Source: a virus. From it: 64,000 nucleotides of DNA. The DNA lies in the IMG/VR virus record IMGVR_UViG_3300046003_007892, positions 62,001 to 126,000 of that record. One strand, written 5' to 3'. Positions 7,409-16,470 of this stretch are shown one piece after another (position 1 is the stretch's first letter; each line of letters opens with the position of its first letter). The notes beneath the pieces are model-generated. The model worked only from the letters and a program-made list of their open reading frames with translations. It was not told the DNA's origin and did no database searches. The position numbers and the translations under genes are program-made.

Positions 7409-8092
7409 TCAGTTCACGGCCAGGATGTCGCGGCACTCCTCGAACGCCTTGTCGGCGTCGGCGATTTCGAGGGCTTGCTTGAGGCGATTGCGCAGAACTT
7501 CCTTGGCCATCTTGATCGCCTCCGCGTCGCTGATCTCCGGCAGGGTGAGGTCGATGGGCTCACGCAGCGAGGGGTGACGGGTGTCCGGGTCCTGCGGGGT
7601 AGTGCGGTATCCCCGCGCCTCAATCATGTTGGTGTAGTTGGGCTGCATGGGGACGCGCGTGATGATCTTGCGGGCGTGGTAGGGGTAGTGGGTTTCCCCC
7701 GTGGGGTAGCGGCGGGGCAGATCGGACTTTGCCCATTTGCCCACGAGAGCGATGGGCATCATCTCGCGTCGGGTGTCGCCGACCGCGACGATCTCGCCGC
7801 GCACGAAGGCACCGAAACCGTTGTCGTAGTGGACGATGGAGCCGAGTTCCTGGCTGTTCCACCATGCGTCGCCTTCGTCGATGATGGCGGCGATATGGTT
7901 CTCCATCTGAATGTGGCTCTGGATGTCAGTCGTCTCGTAGGCGCGGCGACCGCCCTCATAGCCCTCGGTGATGACCTCGCACGACCAGACGTTGGGGCCG
8001 AGAGCCTCGATGACCTTGAACTCAACGCGGGTGTCCGCGTAGGAGTCGTGGAAGGTGGTTCCGATTTTTACGACAGGCTTGCGGCTCGACAT
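7409..8092 (-). CDS. Hypothetical protein, 227 aa
   Basis: Single-gene transcription unit behind the promoter at 8117-8144. The N-terminal half looks like a small beta-barrel (VKIGTTFHDS, VEFKVIEALG, WSCEVITEGY). The C-terminal 40 residues are helical and charged. Function unknown. Confidence 0.75.
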   Translation of the reverse strand: MSSRKPVVKIGTTFHDSYADTRVEFKVIEALGPNVWSCEVITEGYEGGRRAYETTDIQSHIQMENHIAAIIDEGDAWWNSQELGSIVHYDNGFGAFVRGEIVAVGDTRREMMPIALVGKWAKSDLPRRYPTGETHYPYHARKIITRVPMQPNYTNMIEARGYRTTPQDPDTRHPSLREPIDLTLPEISDAEAIKMAKEVLRNRLKQALEIADADKAFEECRDILAVN

Positions 8093-8116
8093 CTCAAATC
8101 TCCGTTGCTGGATGCG

Positions 8117-8144
8117 AAGATAGACGAACTGTGTTCTTTGTCAA
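8117..8144 (-). promoter_or_regulatory. Early-type promoter ATTTACTTGACA-N16-TATCTT
   Basis: Same sequence context and spacing as the 7372 and 2045 promoters, reading toward 8092. Confidence 0.75.
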
Positions 8145-8167
8145 GTAAATATCTAGATAAATATCGG

Positions 8168-8965
8168 ATGGACGGGATACGAAAATTTCTTTGCATCGTC
8201 GAATCTGCTCAGGCCCAAGCTCAGGCCCAGCCCGAGTTCCGATGCAGTTGCTGCCAGCCTCTGACCGAGTGGGCCGAAACGCTTACCAATTTGGGTCAGA
8301 CGTTTAGCGTCGGCGGCACTCAAATATCAATCGTCGGTAACGGTACGATAACCATTAACGGTCAAACCTATGGCGGGACCTCGTCTCAAGTCGGTGCACA
8401 GGAGCCATACGTCGCCAAGCCAGAAGAACGACGCGATGTAGCCGAACCAGATAAACCAGAAGAACGGCGAGATGTCGGCAATACCGAACTCATCTACTAC
8501 GAACATGTAAGCCCCCAGGTCAGAGATCAACTTGAACTCGCCGTATCCTACGCTCGCCGATGGATGGCCGCCAAAAAACTCACGTGGATTATGGACACCC
8601 AAATCATAATCAAGACAGACCCAACTTGGGGCGGCTTCTACGACGCCGATAACGATTCTCTTCGGATAACCCCCGGCTACTCAGTCAATGATCTCGTTCC
8701 TCTGATCATCCATGAGTTCGGCCATCGTTTCCATAACCGAGGCTGTCCTCGCGGCGTCTTCACCGGCATCGACACCGAAATCGCAGACAAGTACGCATAC
8801 TGTATGTCGCACGATACCTCAGTGTTCGTCAGTAACTATTCCAGAACGAACAGGAATGAGTTCTGGGCCGAGCATTTTGCCGGATGGGTCATGGGCACCA
8901 TGCCCGGAAATCGTGTGGGACCATGGATTGGCGAAATGGTAGCCAAATACAATAGAACCAACTAG
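8168..8965 (+). CDS. Probable injected zinc metallopeptidase (HExxH) with capsid-targeting N-terminus
   Basis: 265 residues. The N-terminus MDGIRKFLCIVE|SAQ fits the I-x-E prohead-protease site. GATAAATA ends five bases before the ATG, with no Shine-Dalgarno. After a low-complexity linker (AQAQAQ; PEERRDV repeated twice) comes a peptidase domain with LIIHEFGHRFHN (HExxH) and a downstream FWAEHFAGWV that could give the third zinc ligand. Substrate unknown. Known T4 biology makes injection with the DNA plausible. Confidence 0.65.
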   Translation: MDGIRKFLCIVESAQAQAQAQPEFRCSCCQPLTEWAETLTNLGQTFSVGGTQISIVGNGTITINGQTYGGTSSQVGAQEPYVAKPEERRDVAEPDKPEERRDVGNTELIYYEHVSPQVRDQLELAVSYARRWMAAKKLTWIMDTQIIIKTDPTWGGFYDADNDSLRITPGYSVNDLVPLIIHEFGHRFHNRGCPRGVFTGIDTEIADKYAYCMSHDTSVFVSNYSRTNRNEFWAEHFAGWVMGTMPGNRVGPWIGEMVAKYNRTN

Positions 8966-8970
8966 ATCGC

Positions 8971-9270
8971 ATGGCACAAATCAGATACGGCATCCCCAAC
9001 AACATCTCGGCCGACTGTCGTGTTGCCCTGCCGGTCAAGCGTCATGGTTTCGATTGGGGCCCATTCAACCTGTTTTTCATCCAGCCGATTTCGTCAGACA
9101 GGATAGCCTCGAAGGAACTCCAATCTGAGATTTTCGAATGGGTGAGGAAGTCGGTCTCGAAGACGGTCTACCACGTCCAGTATGAGAATCGTCTACGCGA
9201 CGACGAGACCTGGGAGTTCTTTTTCGCTAGTCCAGGAGACGCGTTGGCTTTCAGGATGAGATTTTCCTAG
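8971..9270 (+). CDS. Hypothetical protein, 99 aa
   Basis: Follows the metallopeptidase by five bases, so probably co-transcribed. It ends FFFASPGDALAFRMRF, the C-terminal pattern of a recurrent small-protein family in this window (also 52278-52574 and 53895-54185). Confidence 0.7.
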   Translation: MAQIRYGIPNNISADCRVALPVKRHGFDWGPFNLFFIQPISSDRIASKELQSEIFEWVRKSVSKTVYHVQYENRLRDDETWEFFFASPGDALAFRMRFS

Positions 9271-9539
9271 TCGGCCCGGCCGATATAATCGGCATTCCAG
9301 CGCAACAACACCTTGGTGACCTCGGCGTCAGTAGCGACGCGAATCATTCCATAGATCGGTTTCTGATTTAGGACGGTGGGGGAATACGCAAACGCATTTC
9401 GGAGTTTGACCACGTTGTCATGCCTTTGGCTCGGGTGTTCCCAGGCGGGGTTCGTGATTCGACCTCCGCCCGAGACATTATACTGCCAGTCCGGGCAGTT
9501 CTCGTCCAGCCAGTCGTGAATATCCCGCCATTCCCACAT
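9267..9539 (-). CDS. Hypothetical protein, 90 aa
   Basis: ATG at 9539 (MWEWRDIHDW) is chosen because the longer frame would overlap the upstream gene. Its stop overlaps the convergent plus-strand gene by four bases. No domain recognised. Confidence 0.6.
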   Translation of the reverse strand: MWEWRDIHDWLDENCPDWQYNVSGGGRITNPAWEHPSQRHDNVVKLRNAFAYSPTVLNQKPIYGMIRVATDAEVTKVLLRWNADYIGRAD

Positions 9540-9570
9540 GGGGTGGGGGCCTACCCGAACTACAAATGGT

Positions 9571-9771
9571 CTATCGGACGGTGGCTGCGACACGCAATGC
9601 CTCAAGAGCGGTCTGGAGTTTGGCGGTCTCCTGGTCGTGCACAAGAAGGGCCCGCTGATCTTTCCAGAAGCGCGACGCCGTCTTGGCCATCTGCGCGTGC
9701 TCGACTTTACGCAGGGCGATCTTGTCCATCAGGACCCGCATCGAATCCCCAAGTATGATCGCCTCTGGCAT
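9571..9771 (-). CDS. Hypothetical protein, 66 aa
   Basis: Small, helical, probably coiled-coil protein (KIALRKVEHAQMAKTASRFW). Overlaps the upstream gene's stop (TGATG), so translationally coupled. Confidence 0.65.
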   Translation of the reverse strand: MPEAIILGDSMRVLMDKIALRKVEHAQMAKTASRFWKDQRALLVHDQETAKLQTALEALRVAATVR

Positions 9772-10493
9772 CAGATGCCCCGTAGCGCGTTGGCGATCAT
9801 TTGGGCGACCTCTCGGGCGCGGGCGTCGGACCTCGCTTTATCCTCCGGCGACAAGGCGTCGTAGCGGGCCTTGTATTCGGCCATTTTCTTCTGAGAGTGG
9901 CGGCGATGCTCGTCATGAAAGAGTTCGAGGGCGTCGTCGTAGCGACCCTGCGCGACCAGAGCGGTATACTGGACGCCGACCTCCGGGAGTTCGGTGAGGA
10001 AATCGTCAGTCAAATATTTTTCGACCTGGGGAGGGACGATCTTGATCAGTTCCTCCATGGAGGTGATGAGATCAGCAATGTGCTTGGCGGCGACATTGAT
10101 CTTCGTCGGGTAGTAGAAACCCTGCTCTCCGACCGCGATGGCTTCGTTGTTGTCGTCCAACGCGATGCCCAGACCACCCGTCTCGGCGGCGGCGAAATCA
10201 TAGCTGCCGTTGGGACGAGCGGTGACGATAAGGAAGCCTCGCGCCGGGATGTTGAGCTTGCGGGCGAACGCCGTCTGCTCTTCCTGGAAACGGCTTCCTC
10301 CCTTGGATTTCAGGGTCGCGATCAGCCGTTTGGCGGTCACCATCGAGAAACCAACTCGGGCATGGTTGGTGGCCGAGCGGACCAGGATGGTGAAGTCGCC
10401 CGCCGCATCGCCGACCGTACAGACCAGCCAGCGGTCTCGGCCGAGATCGATGGAGAAGGAGACGCGGCTGTCGAAGCGTTCGAACTCAGCCAT
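9771..10493 (-). CDS. Hypothetical protein, 240 aa
   Basis: ATG at 10493 (MAEFERFDSRV) gives the natural start; the longer frame would cover the previous gene. The N-terminal half is beta-rich, and the C-terminal half is helical and charged (QKKMAEYKARYDALSPEDKA). Function unknown. Confidence 0.7.
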   Translation of the reverse strand: MAEFERFDSRVSFSIDLGRDRWLVCTVGDAAGDFTILVRSATNHARVGFSMVTAKRLIATLKSKGGSRFQEEQTAFARKLNIPARGFLIVTARPNGSYDFAAAETGGLGIALDDNNEAIAVGEQGFYYPTKINVAAKHIADLITSMEELIKIVPPQVEKYLTDDFLTELPEVGVQYTALVAQGRYDDALELFHDEHRRHSQKKMAEYKARYDALSPEDKARSDARAREVAQMIANALRGI

Positions 10494-10665
10494 TTTGTCC
10501 CGCCAGATATGCGCCCATTCCACGGATGGCGGCCCGCGCCTTGCGGCGATACCCATCAGAGTCATTGCAGGACTTGAGGTCGGTCAGCGGGCCCGCGAGG
10601 GTGTTGTGGCGAATGTCCTCGTTCACGAGGGCCAATGCGACGGCATCGACTAGGTTCTTGTCCAT
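10486..10665 (-). CDS. Hypothetical protein, 59 aa
   Basis: Starts two bases after the TPM-domain gene and overlaps the next gene by eight bases. Too short for a family call. Confidence 0.6.
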   Translation of the reverse strand: MDKNLVDAVALALVNEDIRHNTLAGPLTDLKSCNDSDGYRRKARAAIRGMGAYLAGQNG

Positions 10666-10666
10666 G

Positions 10667-11899
10667 TCAGTAGTCCCCCGAGGCGCCGCCGCCACCACTG
10701 CTGCCACCACCACCGTCGTAGGAAGGCGGGGAAGGCGAATAGGAGGGACCGCTGTCATAGGTGGAGCGACGGTTGTCATCGTCGCGACGGCGACGGTCGT
10801 CATCTTCCTGCTGGCGAGCACGACGGCGACGGCTTTCATCTTCGTCTCGCGCGGCCTGCTCACGACGACGCACGGCGGCTTCGGCATCGGCGACCCGCTG
10901 GGCTGCGGCGCGCTCGCGTTCCCGCTCCTGCGCGGCCTGCCGGGCTTCAGCTTCACGGCGGGCTTGATCGCGGGCCTTCTGGCGTTCGTTGGCCTCATAC
11001 TGGGCACGGGCCAGGGGCGTCATCGCGGCCAGCATGGCGGCATGGGCGGCAGCGGCCTGACGGGCTTCCTCCGCCTGCCGCTTCTCTTCGTCCTTTCGCC
11101 GTTGTTCGGCCAGCCGGGCGGTTCGAACCCGTTCGGCGGCGATGCGGACCTCTTCCTGAGCCCGCAGATCGTCTTCCTTGGCTTTCTTGATCACCAGTCG
11201 GATGATGTCCCCCATGGCGTTCACGCCCCGCTTGATGGCAGCCTTGCGGGCAGCGCGTCGGCGCGGGATGTTGGCGACCCAGAGGAGACCTTTGCCGGAG
11301 AAGAAAGTCGCGATGGCGGCCAGGACCCAGACCAGCACCGTGCCGATGAAGTCCCAGAACGCGGCGAAGGCTTGCTCATCTGCGGCCTTCTTCCTCGCCT
11401 CCATGGCGGCCAGTTCCTCCATGGTCATGCTGGTTTCGGCGATGATATCGGTGACGCCGCCGTCGATGCCCTCGGCGAAGTTCCCAGCCTTGAAGGCCGG
11501 GGTGATGGTGTTCTGAATGATCAGGGCGGAGTCGGCGTCGGTCAGCACGCCTTCCAGTCCGTAGCCGACTTCGATGCGGACCTTGCGCTCGGTCGGGGCA
11601 TGGAGGAGGAGAACGCCATCGTCGAGGTCTTTGTCCCCGAGGCCGAGTTCGCGGAAATATTCGTTCGCGTAGGTTTCGATGTCGCGACCTTCGAGCGAAG
11701 GAACGGTGGCGACGACGAGTTGGTGCCCGGTGGTTCGCTCGTATTCGAACAGGCGGGCGTTGAGTTGGGCCTCCGCCTCCGCGTCCAGAACGTTGGCCGC
11801 GTCGATCACAGGACGACCCTGGAGCGGGGGATAGCTCTGCGCTGCGGCGGCAGTGGAGAGCGTGAGAACGGCGGATGCCAGAATGAGAGCGATTTTCAT
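10667..11899 (-). CDS. TPM-domain (YgcG-like) membrane protein with Gly-rich tail
   Basis: 410 residues. A signal peptide (MKIALILASAVLTLSTAAAA) is followed by a TPM domain (residues about 30-160: VIDAANVLDAEAEAQLN, HQLVVATVPSLEGRDIETYA, DDGVLLLHAPTERKVRIEVG, GLEGVLTDADSALI). A membrane helix follows (about 180-200), then a basic segment, a long Arg/Glu/Ala coiled coil and a GGGGSSGGGG tail. TPM proteins are cell-envelope proteins, some tied to photosystem repair or phosphatase activity. A phage version is uncommon and its role is unknown. It is the first gene of a group ending at 9267. Confidence 0.75.
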   Translation of the reverse strand: MKIALILASAVLTLSTAAAAQSYPPLQGRPVIDAANVLDAEAEAQLNARLFEYERTTGHQLVVATVPSLEGRDIETYANEYFRELGLGDKDLDDGVLLLHAPTERKVRIEVGYGLEGVLTDADSALIIQNTITPAFKAGNFAEGIDGGVTDIIAETSMTMEELAAMEARKKAADEQAFAAFWDFIGTVLVWVLAAIATFFSGKGLLWVANIPRRRAARKAAIKRGVNAMGDIIRLVIKKAKEDDLRAQEEVRIAAERVRTARLAEQRRKDEEKRQAEEARQAAAAHAAMLAAMTPLARAQYEANERQKARDQARREAEARQAAQERERERAAAQRVADAEAAVRRREQAARDEDESRRRRARQQEDDDRRRRDDDNRRSTYDSGPSYSPSPPSYDGGGGSSGGGGASGDY

Positions 11900-11960
11900 A
11901 TCCTGCCATCTACATTAATTTGACGATCTCGTCTACCAAAATATTCGGTCTAAATACGGC

Positions 11961-12326
11961 ATGCGCACATATATCGACATCCTCATGGAATCCGCAGGCG
12001 AGCGGGAATACTTCATCCGCTTCGGGGACGTCCCTGAGTCGGGCTTCTCAACCATCCACAGCATGGGAAAATCCACGGGCAAGCAAGAAGTCGGTGTGTC
12101 GGCGTATTCAGCCTTCGAGGAGAACGGTCGCTGGTTCGTCGATGACGAAGAACTCAATCACACCTTCACCCTCGGCCACCTGATGAAAGAGGGTCGGGAT
12201 ATCTATCTGCTGACTGGCCGCCGCCTCCCCGAGAAGGGAAGCGACGGCGAGCCCCTGATAGCAGACGTAGAAATCGTCAAGAAACTACCGAAGGTATTTC
12301 AGGGGACGATGATCGACTTCCTCTAG
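11961..12326 (+). CDS. Hypothetical injected protein with capsid-targeting N-terminus, 121 aa
   Basis: MRTYIDILME|SAGERE closely follows the T4 internal-protein signal (MKTYQEFIAE|A). The late box TCTAAATA ends five bases before ATG. The 111-residue body has no recognised domain. Confidence 0.7.
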   Translation: MRTYIDILMESAGEREYFIRFGDVPESGFSTIHSMGKSTGKQEVGVSAYSAFEENGRWFVDDEELNHTFTLGHLMKEGRDIYLLTGRRLPEKGSDGEPLIADVEIVKKLPKVFQGTMIDFL

Positions 12327-12478
12327 TTCCCGGTCAGGGGTAGGACCAGGGTCAGGGTGTAGATCAGAGCCGCGACGAATTCGAGAATGAAACCCGTGCG
12401 GGAGAAATTTGGGCGGCTCGAAAATGCAACGAGACCGGCACCGACAGTGAAGAGAATAGCGCAGAGAAGGAGAATCAT
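12323..12478 (-). CDS. Small membrane protein, 51 aa
   Basis: ATG at 12478 with AAGG upstream. Two hydrophobic segments (MILLLCAILFTVGAGLVAF and LEFVAALIYTLTLVLPL) predict two membrane helices. Tail-to-tail overlap with the plus-strand gene at 12323-12326. Function unknown. Confidence 0.6.
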   Translation of the reverse strand: MILLLCAILFTVGAGLVAFSSRPNFSRTGFILEFVAALIYTLTLVLPLTGN

Positions 12479-12535
12479 AATTGGCCTTTCAAAATGAAAG
12501 ACCAGTATGGACTTCTAGTTCAGCAATAGCGAAAT

Positions 12536-12838
12536 CTAAAGGCCTTGACCGGCCTTGAGCTTTCGGATGAGCGTGCTGAACTTTGCACAACCTCCCTTCG
12601 GCCCCGCCCGATTGAAAGCCATGAGGGATTCCAGACTATCGTAGCCCAGCATGCAACTCGTGCCCGTGCGCTCGGCTCGTTCCATCCGCTCTGGAAGCTC
12701 GTGCATTCTGGACCGGCCGTATTCCTCGGCATAGTAGGTCTCGAACGCCTCGCGGTTCATCCCGTAGGTGACCGGGGCATCCACGACGGTGGACCATTCG
12801 AAGAACATGCCTTCGTGGTGGCAGATGTAGCGAGGCAT
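12536..12838 (-). CDS. Hypothetical protein, 100 aa
   Basis: ATG at 12838 (MPRYICHHEGMFFEW) is preferred because GGAG lies eight bases upstream; an in-frame ATG at 12850 is possible. A Cys/His-containing N-terminus. Unknown function. Confidence 0.65.
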   Translation of the reverse strand: MPRYICHHEGMFFEWSTVVDAPVTYGMNREAFETYYAEEYGRSRMHELPERMERAERTGTSCMLGYDSLESLMAFNRAGPKGGCAKFSTLIRKLKAGQGL

Positions 12839-12866
12839 TCTGGGCTCCATTTGGTAGCCCGGAATA

Positions 12867-13418
12867 TCAGTCCTCCGTTGGCTCTGCAATGGCCAACAGA
12901 TGGGGTGTCGGGTCCATGAGGCCCTCGGGGGTCTCGGGCTCGAATTGCCAGTCAGCGGGCTCCCTAACGCCATGGCGGTAGAGTTCCAAATGCAGCATGG
13001 ACATCGGTCGCCCGCGATCTTCGAGCAAGACGGGGGTGACGTGGCCGACCACCGCGCCCTGTTCGATGGGGGCACCGACCTGGAGGCCATCGGGGATGAT
13101 CTCCCCATAGCAGACCACGCCGCTCTGGCCCTCAACCATGACCGACCACGTATTGCCCCACCACGGCGTCGGTGGCTCGGCGTGCTCGCCCGTGAACTTG
13201 TGAATGGCGACGATCACCCCATCCTCAACGCAGGTGATCGCTGTCCCCTCGGGAACGTAGAGGTCCACGCCCTGGTGGGTGTGGAAGCGTCTCCGATGCG
13301 CGAAGCAGCCGGGGTGACCAGTCAGGGGCAAGCCGGTCGCATCGTCGGGCATCTCACGGAATGATTCGCTCACCACCGTGGGGATGAGACGGTGCGGGAC
13401 AGGCGATTTCCACATCAC
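12867..13418 (-). CDS. M23 (LytM-like) peptidase
   Basis: 183 residues. FHTHQGVDLYVPEGTAI carries the first zinc pair (H..D) and MSMLHLELYRHG the second site. The latter has the MLH variant of the usual HxH, a form also known in other M23 relatives. The family cleaves peptidoglycan peptide bonds, so a role in lysis or virion entry is likely. No signal peptide is visible. It overlaps its neighbour at 13415. Confidence 0.75.
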   Translation of the reverse strand: MMWKSPVPHRLIPTVVSESFREMPDDATGLPLTGHPGCFAHRRRFHTHQGVDLYVPEGTAITCVEDGVIVAIHKFTGEHAEPPTPWWGNTWSVMVEGQSGVVCYGEIIPDGLQVGAPIEQGAVVGHVTPVLLEDRGRPMSMLHLELYRHGVREPADWQFEPETPEGLMDPTPHLLAIAEPTED

Positions 13419-13654
13419 AGACCCAAAAGTGCTCGTGTTTCGTCGCCCATGTCTTCGATTTCACAACCACCATTGAAGTGATTGCACAGACCTTGATAGA
13501 CCCCGGCCAAGAAATCCTTATCGCTCATTTCGGCGACGCTGGCATAGCGGCTCTTGGTGGCAATAAGTCCACGAAGACCTTTCGACGAAAGGTGCGCGGC
13601 TCCGGCGAGTTGGCTTTGGGCCCAACTTGCTGCCGCGTCTACGGGACTGCTCAT
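13415..13654 (-). CDS. Hypothetical protein, 79 aa
   Basis: Overlaps both neighbours by one to four bases, part of the run 14481-12536. Alanine-rich helical N-terminus. No family recognised. Confidence 0.65.
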   Translation of the reverse strand: MSSPVDAAASWAQSQLAGAAHLSSKGLRGLIATKSRYASVAEMSDKDFLAGVYQGLCNHFNGGCEIEDMGDETRALLGL

Positions 13655-14481
13655 CAGGCGGCTTTCCTCATCGAGACGGCGAGGTCGTATTTTTGCTTGT
13701 TGGCCCAGTAGTGACCAGCGAACACCTCGGCCTCCTGACGGAAGGGGATGTTGTCCACCGTGTCCTTGGCGGCTTCACCCTCAAGCCACTCGGCGTGATC
13801 GCGGATAGCGGCGGCGGCGTCGCGGGCGGCGGCGAAGCGGAAGTCCGACATCCGCTGTTCGATCTCGCAGTAGCGGTCGGCCCACGTGATCGCGAAGACG
13901 GCGTTCTGGTCGGCGAACCGGCGAATCCACGTCTCGGTCAGGTCCATCTGCTCGACCGGCTTCGAGACCATGACGTCGCGCCGGATGGTCCGAATGGTCT
14001 CGATGGCGGCGGTGGGGTTCTTGCGCCACAGGGCCTGCATCCTGGGGTCGGTCAGGAAACGGTCGGCGTAGATGGGATGCTGGAACGAGCGCACGCGCAG
14101 TTCGGGCATTTGGAAATAGACCTGAATCTCCGACAGGACGCTGGCTTCGAGTTCGTTGCGCTGCATCTTCTCGTCGAAGGCCGCCTTGCCGATGCCGGGG
14201 ACGTAGGGCATCCGGGTGGCGTGATACATCTCGTGCAGGAGATAGAGATCGTGCACGTAGGGGTTCTCGTAGGTGCGCCGCATGACGACGTTCCACCACG
14301 TGGAGAAATGAGCGTTCTCCAAGCGGTGGTTGGTCATGTCGGCGAAAATGCGGGGGAATTGCGAGAACTCATCCACCAGAGCCTCAACGAAGGGCGAGTT
14401 CCTGAAGAGGTCCGTCTTCCACTGCGAGGCAACGTACTGCCTGACGTGCACGGGGAGGACCAGGATGGTGAGATTTTTCAT
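13654..14481 (-). CDS. Putative zinc metallopeptidase-like protein (HEMYH)
   Basis: 275 residues. LYLLHEMYHATRMPY gives HExxH and is followed by NELEASVLSEIQVY, a plausible glutamate zinc ligand helix. The rest is helical. The call rests on the motif only. First gene of a run behind the promoter at 14490-14517. Confidence 0.5.
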   Translation of the reverse strand: MKNLTILVLPVHVRQYVASQWKTDLFRNSPFVEALVDEFSQFPRIFADMTNHRLENAHFSTWWNVVMRRTYENPYVHDLYLLHEMYHATRMPYVPGIGKAAFDEKMQRNELEASVLSEIQVYFQMPELRVRSFQHPIYADRFLTDPRMQALWRKNPTAAIETIRTIRRDVMVSKPVEQMDLTETWIRRFADQNAVFAITWADRYCEIEQRMSDFRFAAARDAAAAIRDHAEWLEGEAAKDTVDNIPFRQEAEVFAGHYWANKQKYDLAVSMRKAA

Positions 14482-14489
14482 GCCTGAAC

Positions 14490-14517
14490 TCCTAACCGGG
14501 TTTCGCTATTTTGTCAA
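14490..14517 (-). promoter_or_regulatory. Promoter TTGACA-N16-TTAGGA
   Basis: Only nine bases separate the -10 box from the ATG at 14481, so the transcript would be leaderless or have a very short leader. Confidence 0.5.
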
Positions 14518-14959
14518 GAAAATGATTTTGTGGCGATATTTGAACCCCATATGTTTTGGCTAAAGCCAGACAGGCGGTTTCATTTTGGTTCGCATATTTG
14601 ACCCAAAGATCAAGCAACAGCCGCGCGAAATTGGGGCCGTGCCCGTCAAATCCTTCGTCGATGAAATGATAGCCGGTATCATCTATCGAAAGAGAATGAG
14701 CAAGCTCGTGAAGGAGTAGATATTTGAGCCGGGTGCCTTTGGGTAAATGAATAGTTCGACGGCTTGCGCGAGCCGATGAACTACCTCGGCCGTCTTTAAC
14801 TACAGGGGGGTTTCCTGGTCGCGAATTAGCCCAAACTCTATCTACCAGTTGTTGACTTTCGCCCAATGAAACCGCCACTGGATTCAAAAACAACTCGTTG
14901 CTCCAAGCGTATACGGCTTGCGATTGGCCGCGATACTGCAATCTAAGAAGAGAAGCCAT
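14492..14959 (-). CDS. SprT-like/HELAH zinc metalloprotein
   Basis: 155 residues. LKYLLLHELAHSLS gives HExxH, and 20 residues on, FDGHGPNFARLLLDLW supplies a third histidine, the arrangement of small zincin or SprT-like domains. AT-richer than its neighbours. Start ATG at 14959, two bases after the upstream gene's stop. Confidence 0.6.
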   Translation of the reverse strand: MASLLRLQYRGQSQAVYAWSNELFLNPVAVSLGESQQLVDRVWANSRPGNPPVVKDGRGSSSARASRRTIHLPKGTRLKYLLLHELAHSLSIDDTGYHFIDEGFDGHGPNFARLLLDLWVKYANQNETACLALAKTYGVQISPQNHFLDKIAKPG

Positions 14960-14961
14960 GG

Positions 14962-16470
14962 TCAAGCAAATGCTGGTTGGCTCTCCACGATCTTCTCCAG
15001 CGTGTTGAAATCGTAGAGGGTGATGTCGAGGCTGTGGTAATCGACGGTCATCTTGGCCGCCATGGCGTCCGCCATCGAGCACGCGACGGCGACGCTCGAC
15101 TGGAGCTTCACGCGGTCGAACTTGCTCCCCATGGCGTCGGTGGCTTCCTTGATGGCCGCCAAGGCTGCCTTGCCGCCGTCCGGGCTGTCTTCGAAAGTCT
15201 CGGCCTCCTCGTAGGGCTTGCCCCGGTAATCCAGACCCCGGTCGCGATTCTGGAAGAGAACGATGGCCCCATGGCCCTTGCCCTCGCCCTTCTTGTAGGC
15301 GGCGCGCACTGCCGGGCCGCAACCCTGCGTCAGCGTGCGGAGGCGCAGAAGGTCTCGATACCAGTTCTGGACGTCGAGGATTTCCTTCTCGATACCGGTG
15401 ACCTTGTCCACGACGACCATCTCCCAGGTCGCCGGAAGGTCCATTTTCTTCTTCCCGTCTGCGAAGATGTAGTTGATCTCCTCGCCCTCGTCGTTGATGC
15501 CGGAGTTGTAGCCGGTGAAGTCCCGGATGCTCGCCTTCACGGCGGAGGCATTCTTATATTTTTTCGCCGACGAGAACTTCGTCACCATCTTGGGCACGTC
15601 ACTCGTGTAGAGTTCGCCGTTGTTGGCCCACCGGGGGTCACGATGCGGCAGCATTTTCCAGCCGCCGAAATACTCGCCGGTCGCTGTATCGCGGAGAACG
15701 TAGACGAGCGTTTCCGGGATGGCCTCGGCAGTGATCGCGTCGGCGATTTGCTTGAAGGGAAGTTCGTGACCGTTGACCTTGTAGACCAACTGAGAGCCTG
15801 AGAAATCGGCACCCGACCGGTGCTCGGTGAGACCCACGGCGCACCGGTCGTAACGCTGGAACGGCACGGTGGATTTGATGGTGCTCTCGTCGTCGAACTT
15901 GACGCGCGCCACCAGCCCATCGGACAGATCGTCCGCGACCGAATAGCTGGTCCCGAACTTGTCCAGCACCGTGAACTTGGTCCCGGCCAGAAGGGTCTGG
16001 ACGACGACTTGGTGGTAATCCTTGGCGTGGTGCGACCGGCTTCCGGGGGCTTTCGGCATCCACAGCTTGATGTCCACGGTGCGATGGAAGACCCAGCGCG
16101 AGCCCGGAACCATCGTGTTGCGCTCGGCCTTGACGGTCGGCGCAGGGGCCAAGATTGAATCGGTGTCGCCGATCTCGACGACCTCCTCAACGGCCTCGAC
16201 CAGCTTCGAGAGTTCGGCCTGCCCGGTGGCCGTCACGGCGGCGGCCAGAGCGGGGTCATAGAGCCGTATGGCGGGGTTCTTGCCCCCGATTGTGATCTGC
16301 CCATCCTTGGCTTCCAGCGTGCAGACGATTTGCTTCGTCTTGGTGTTCTCGAACTCGCGCTCGATGTGCCCTGACGGTAGTGGTTTCTTGCCGCGACGCT
16401 TCCACTGCGCAGCAGTCGTGCCAGGGAAGGCGGCGATCAGGGCGTCTTTGATATTGTCGCTGCTGCTCAC
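14962..16470 (-). CDS. Hypothetical protein, 502 aa
   Basis: GTG at 16470 overlaps the upstream stop (TTGTGA) and is preferred to longer frames. Begins VSSSDNIKDALIAAFPG. A central module (LVYVLRDTATGEYFGGW) and a later KFSSAKKYKNASAVKASIRDF look repeated or paired. It resembles the protein at 4479-5162 in one segment. No known family; large enough to be a virion or early takeover protein. Confidence 0.7.
   Translation of the reverse strand: MSSSDNIKDALIAAFPGTTAAQWKRRGKKPLPSGHIEREFENTKTKQIVCTLEAKDGQITIGGKNPAIRLYDPALAAAVTATGQAELSKLVEAVEEVVEIGDTDSILAPAPTVKAERNTMVPGSRWVFHRTVDIKLWMPKAPGSRSHHAKDYHQVVVQTLLAGTKFTVLDKFGTSYSVADDLSDGLVARVKFDDESTIKSTVPFQRYDRCAVGLTEHRSGADFSGSQLVYKVNGHELPFKQIADAITAEAIPETLVYVLRDTATGEYFGGWKMLPHRDPRWANNGELYTSDVPKMVTKFSSAKKYKNASAVKASIRDFTGYNSGINDEGEEINYIFADGKKKMDLPATWEMVVVDKVTGIEKEILDVQNWYRDLLRLRTLTQGCGPAVRAAYKKGEGKGHGAIVLFQNRDRGLDYRGKPYEEAETFEDSPDGGKAALAAIKEATDAMGSKFDRVKLQSSVAVACSMADAMAAKMTVDYHSLDITLYDFNTLEKIVESQPAFA

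Noticed and set aside
10526-11923. Open 465-codon plus-strand frame
   Set aside because: Antisense to the TPM-domain gene, whose signal peptide and domain order are convincing.
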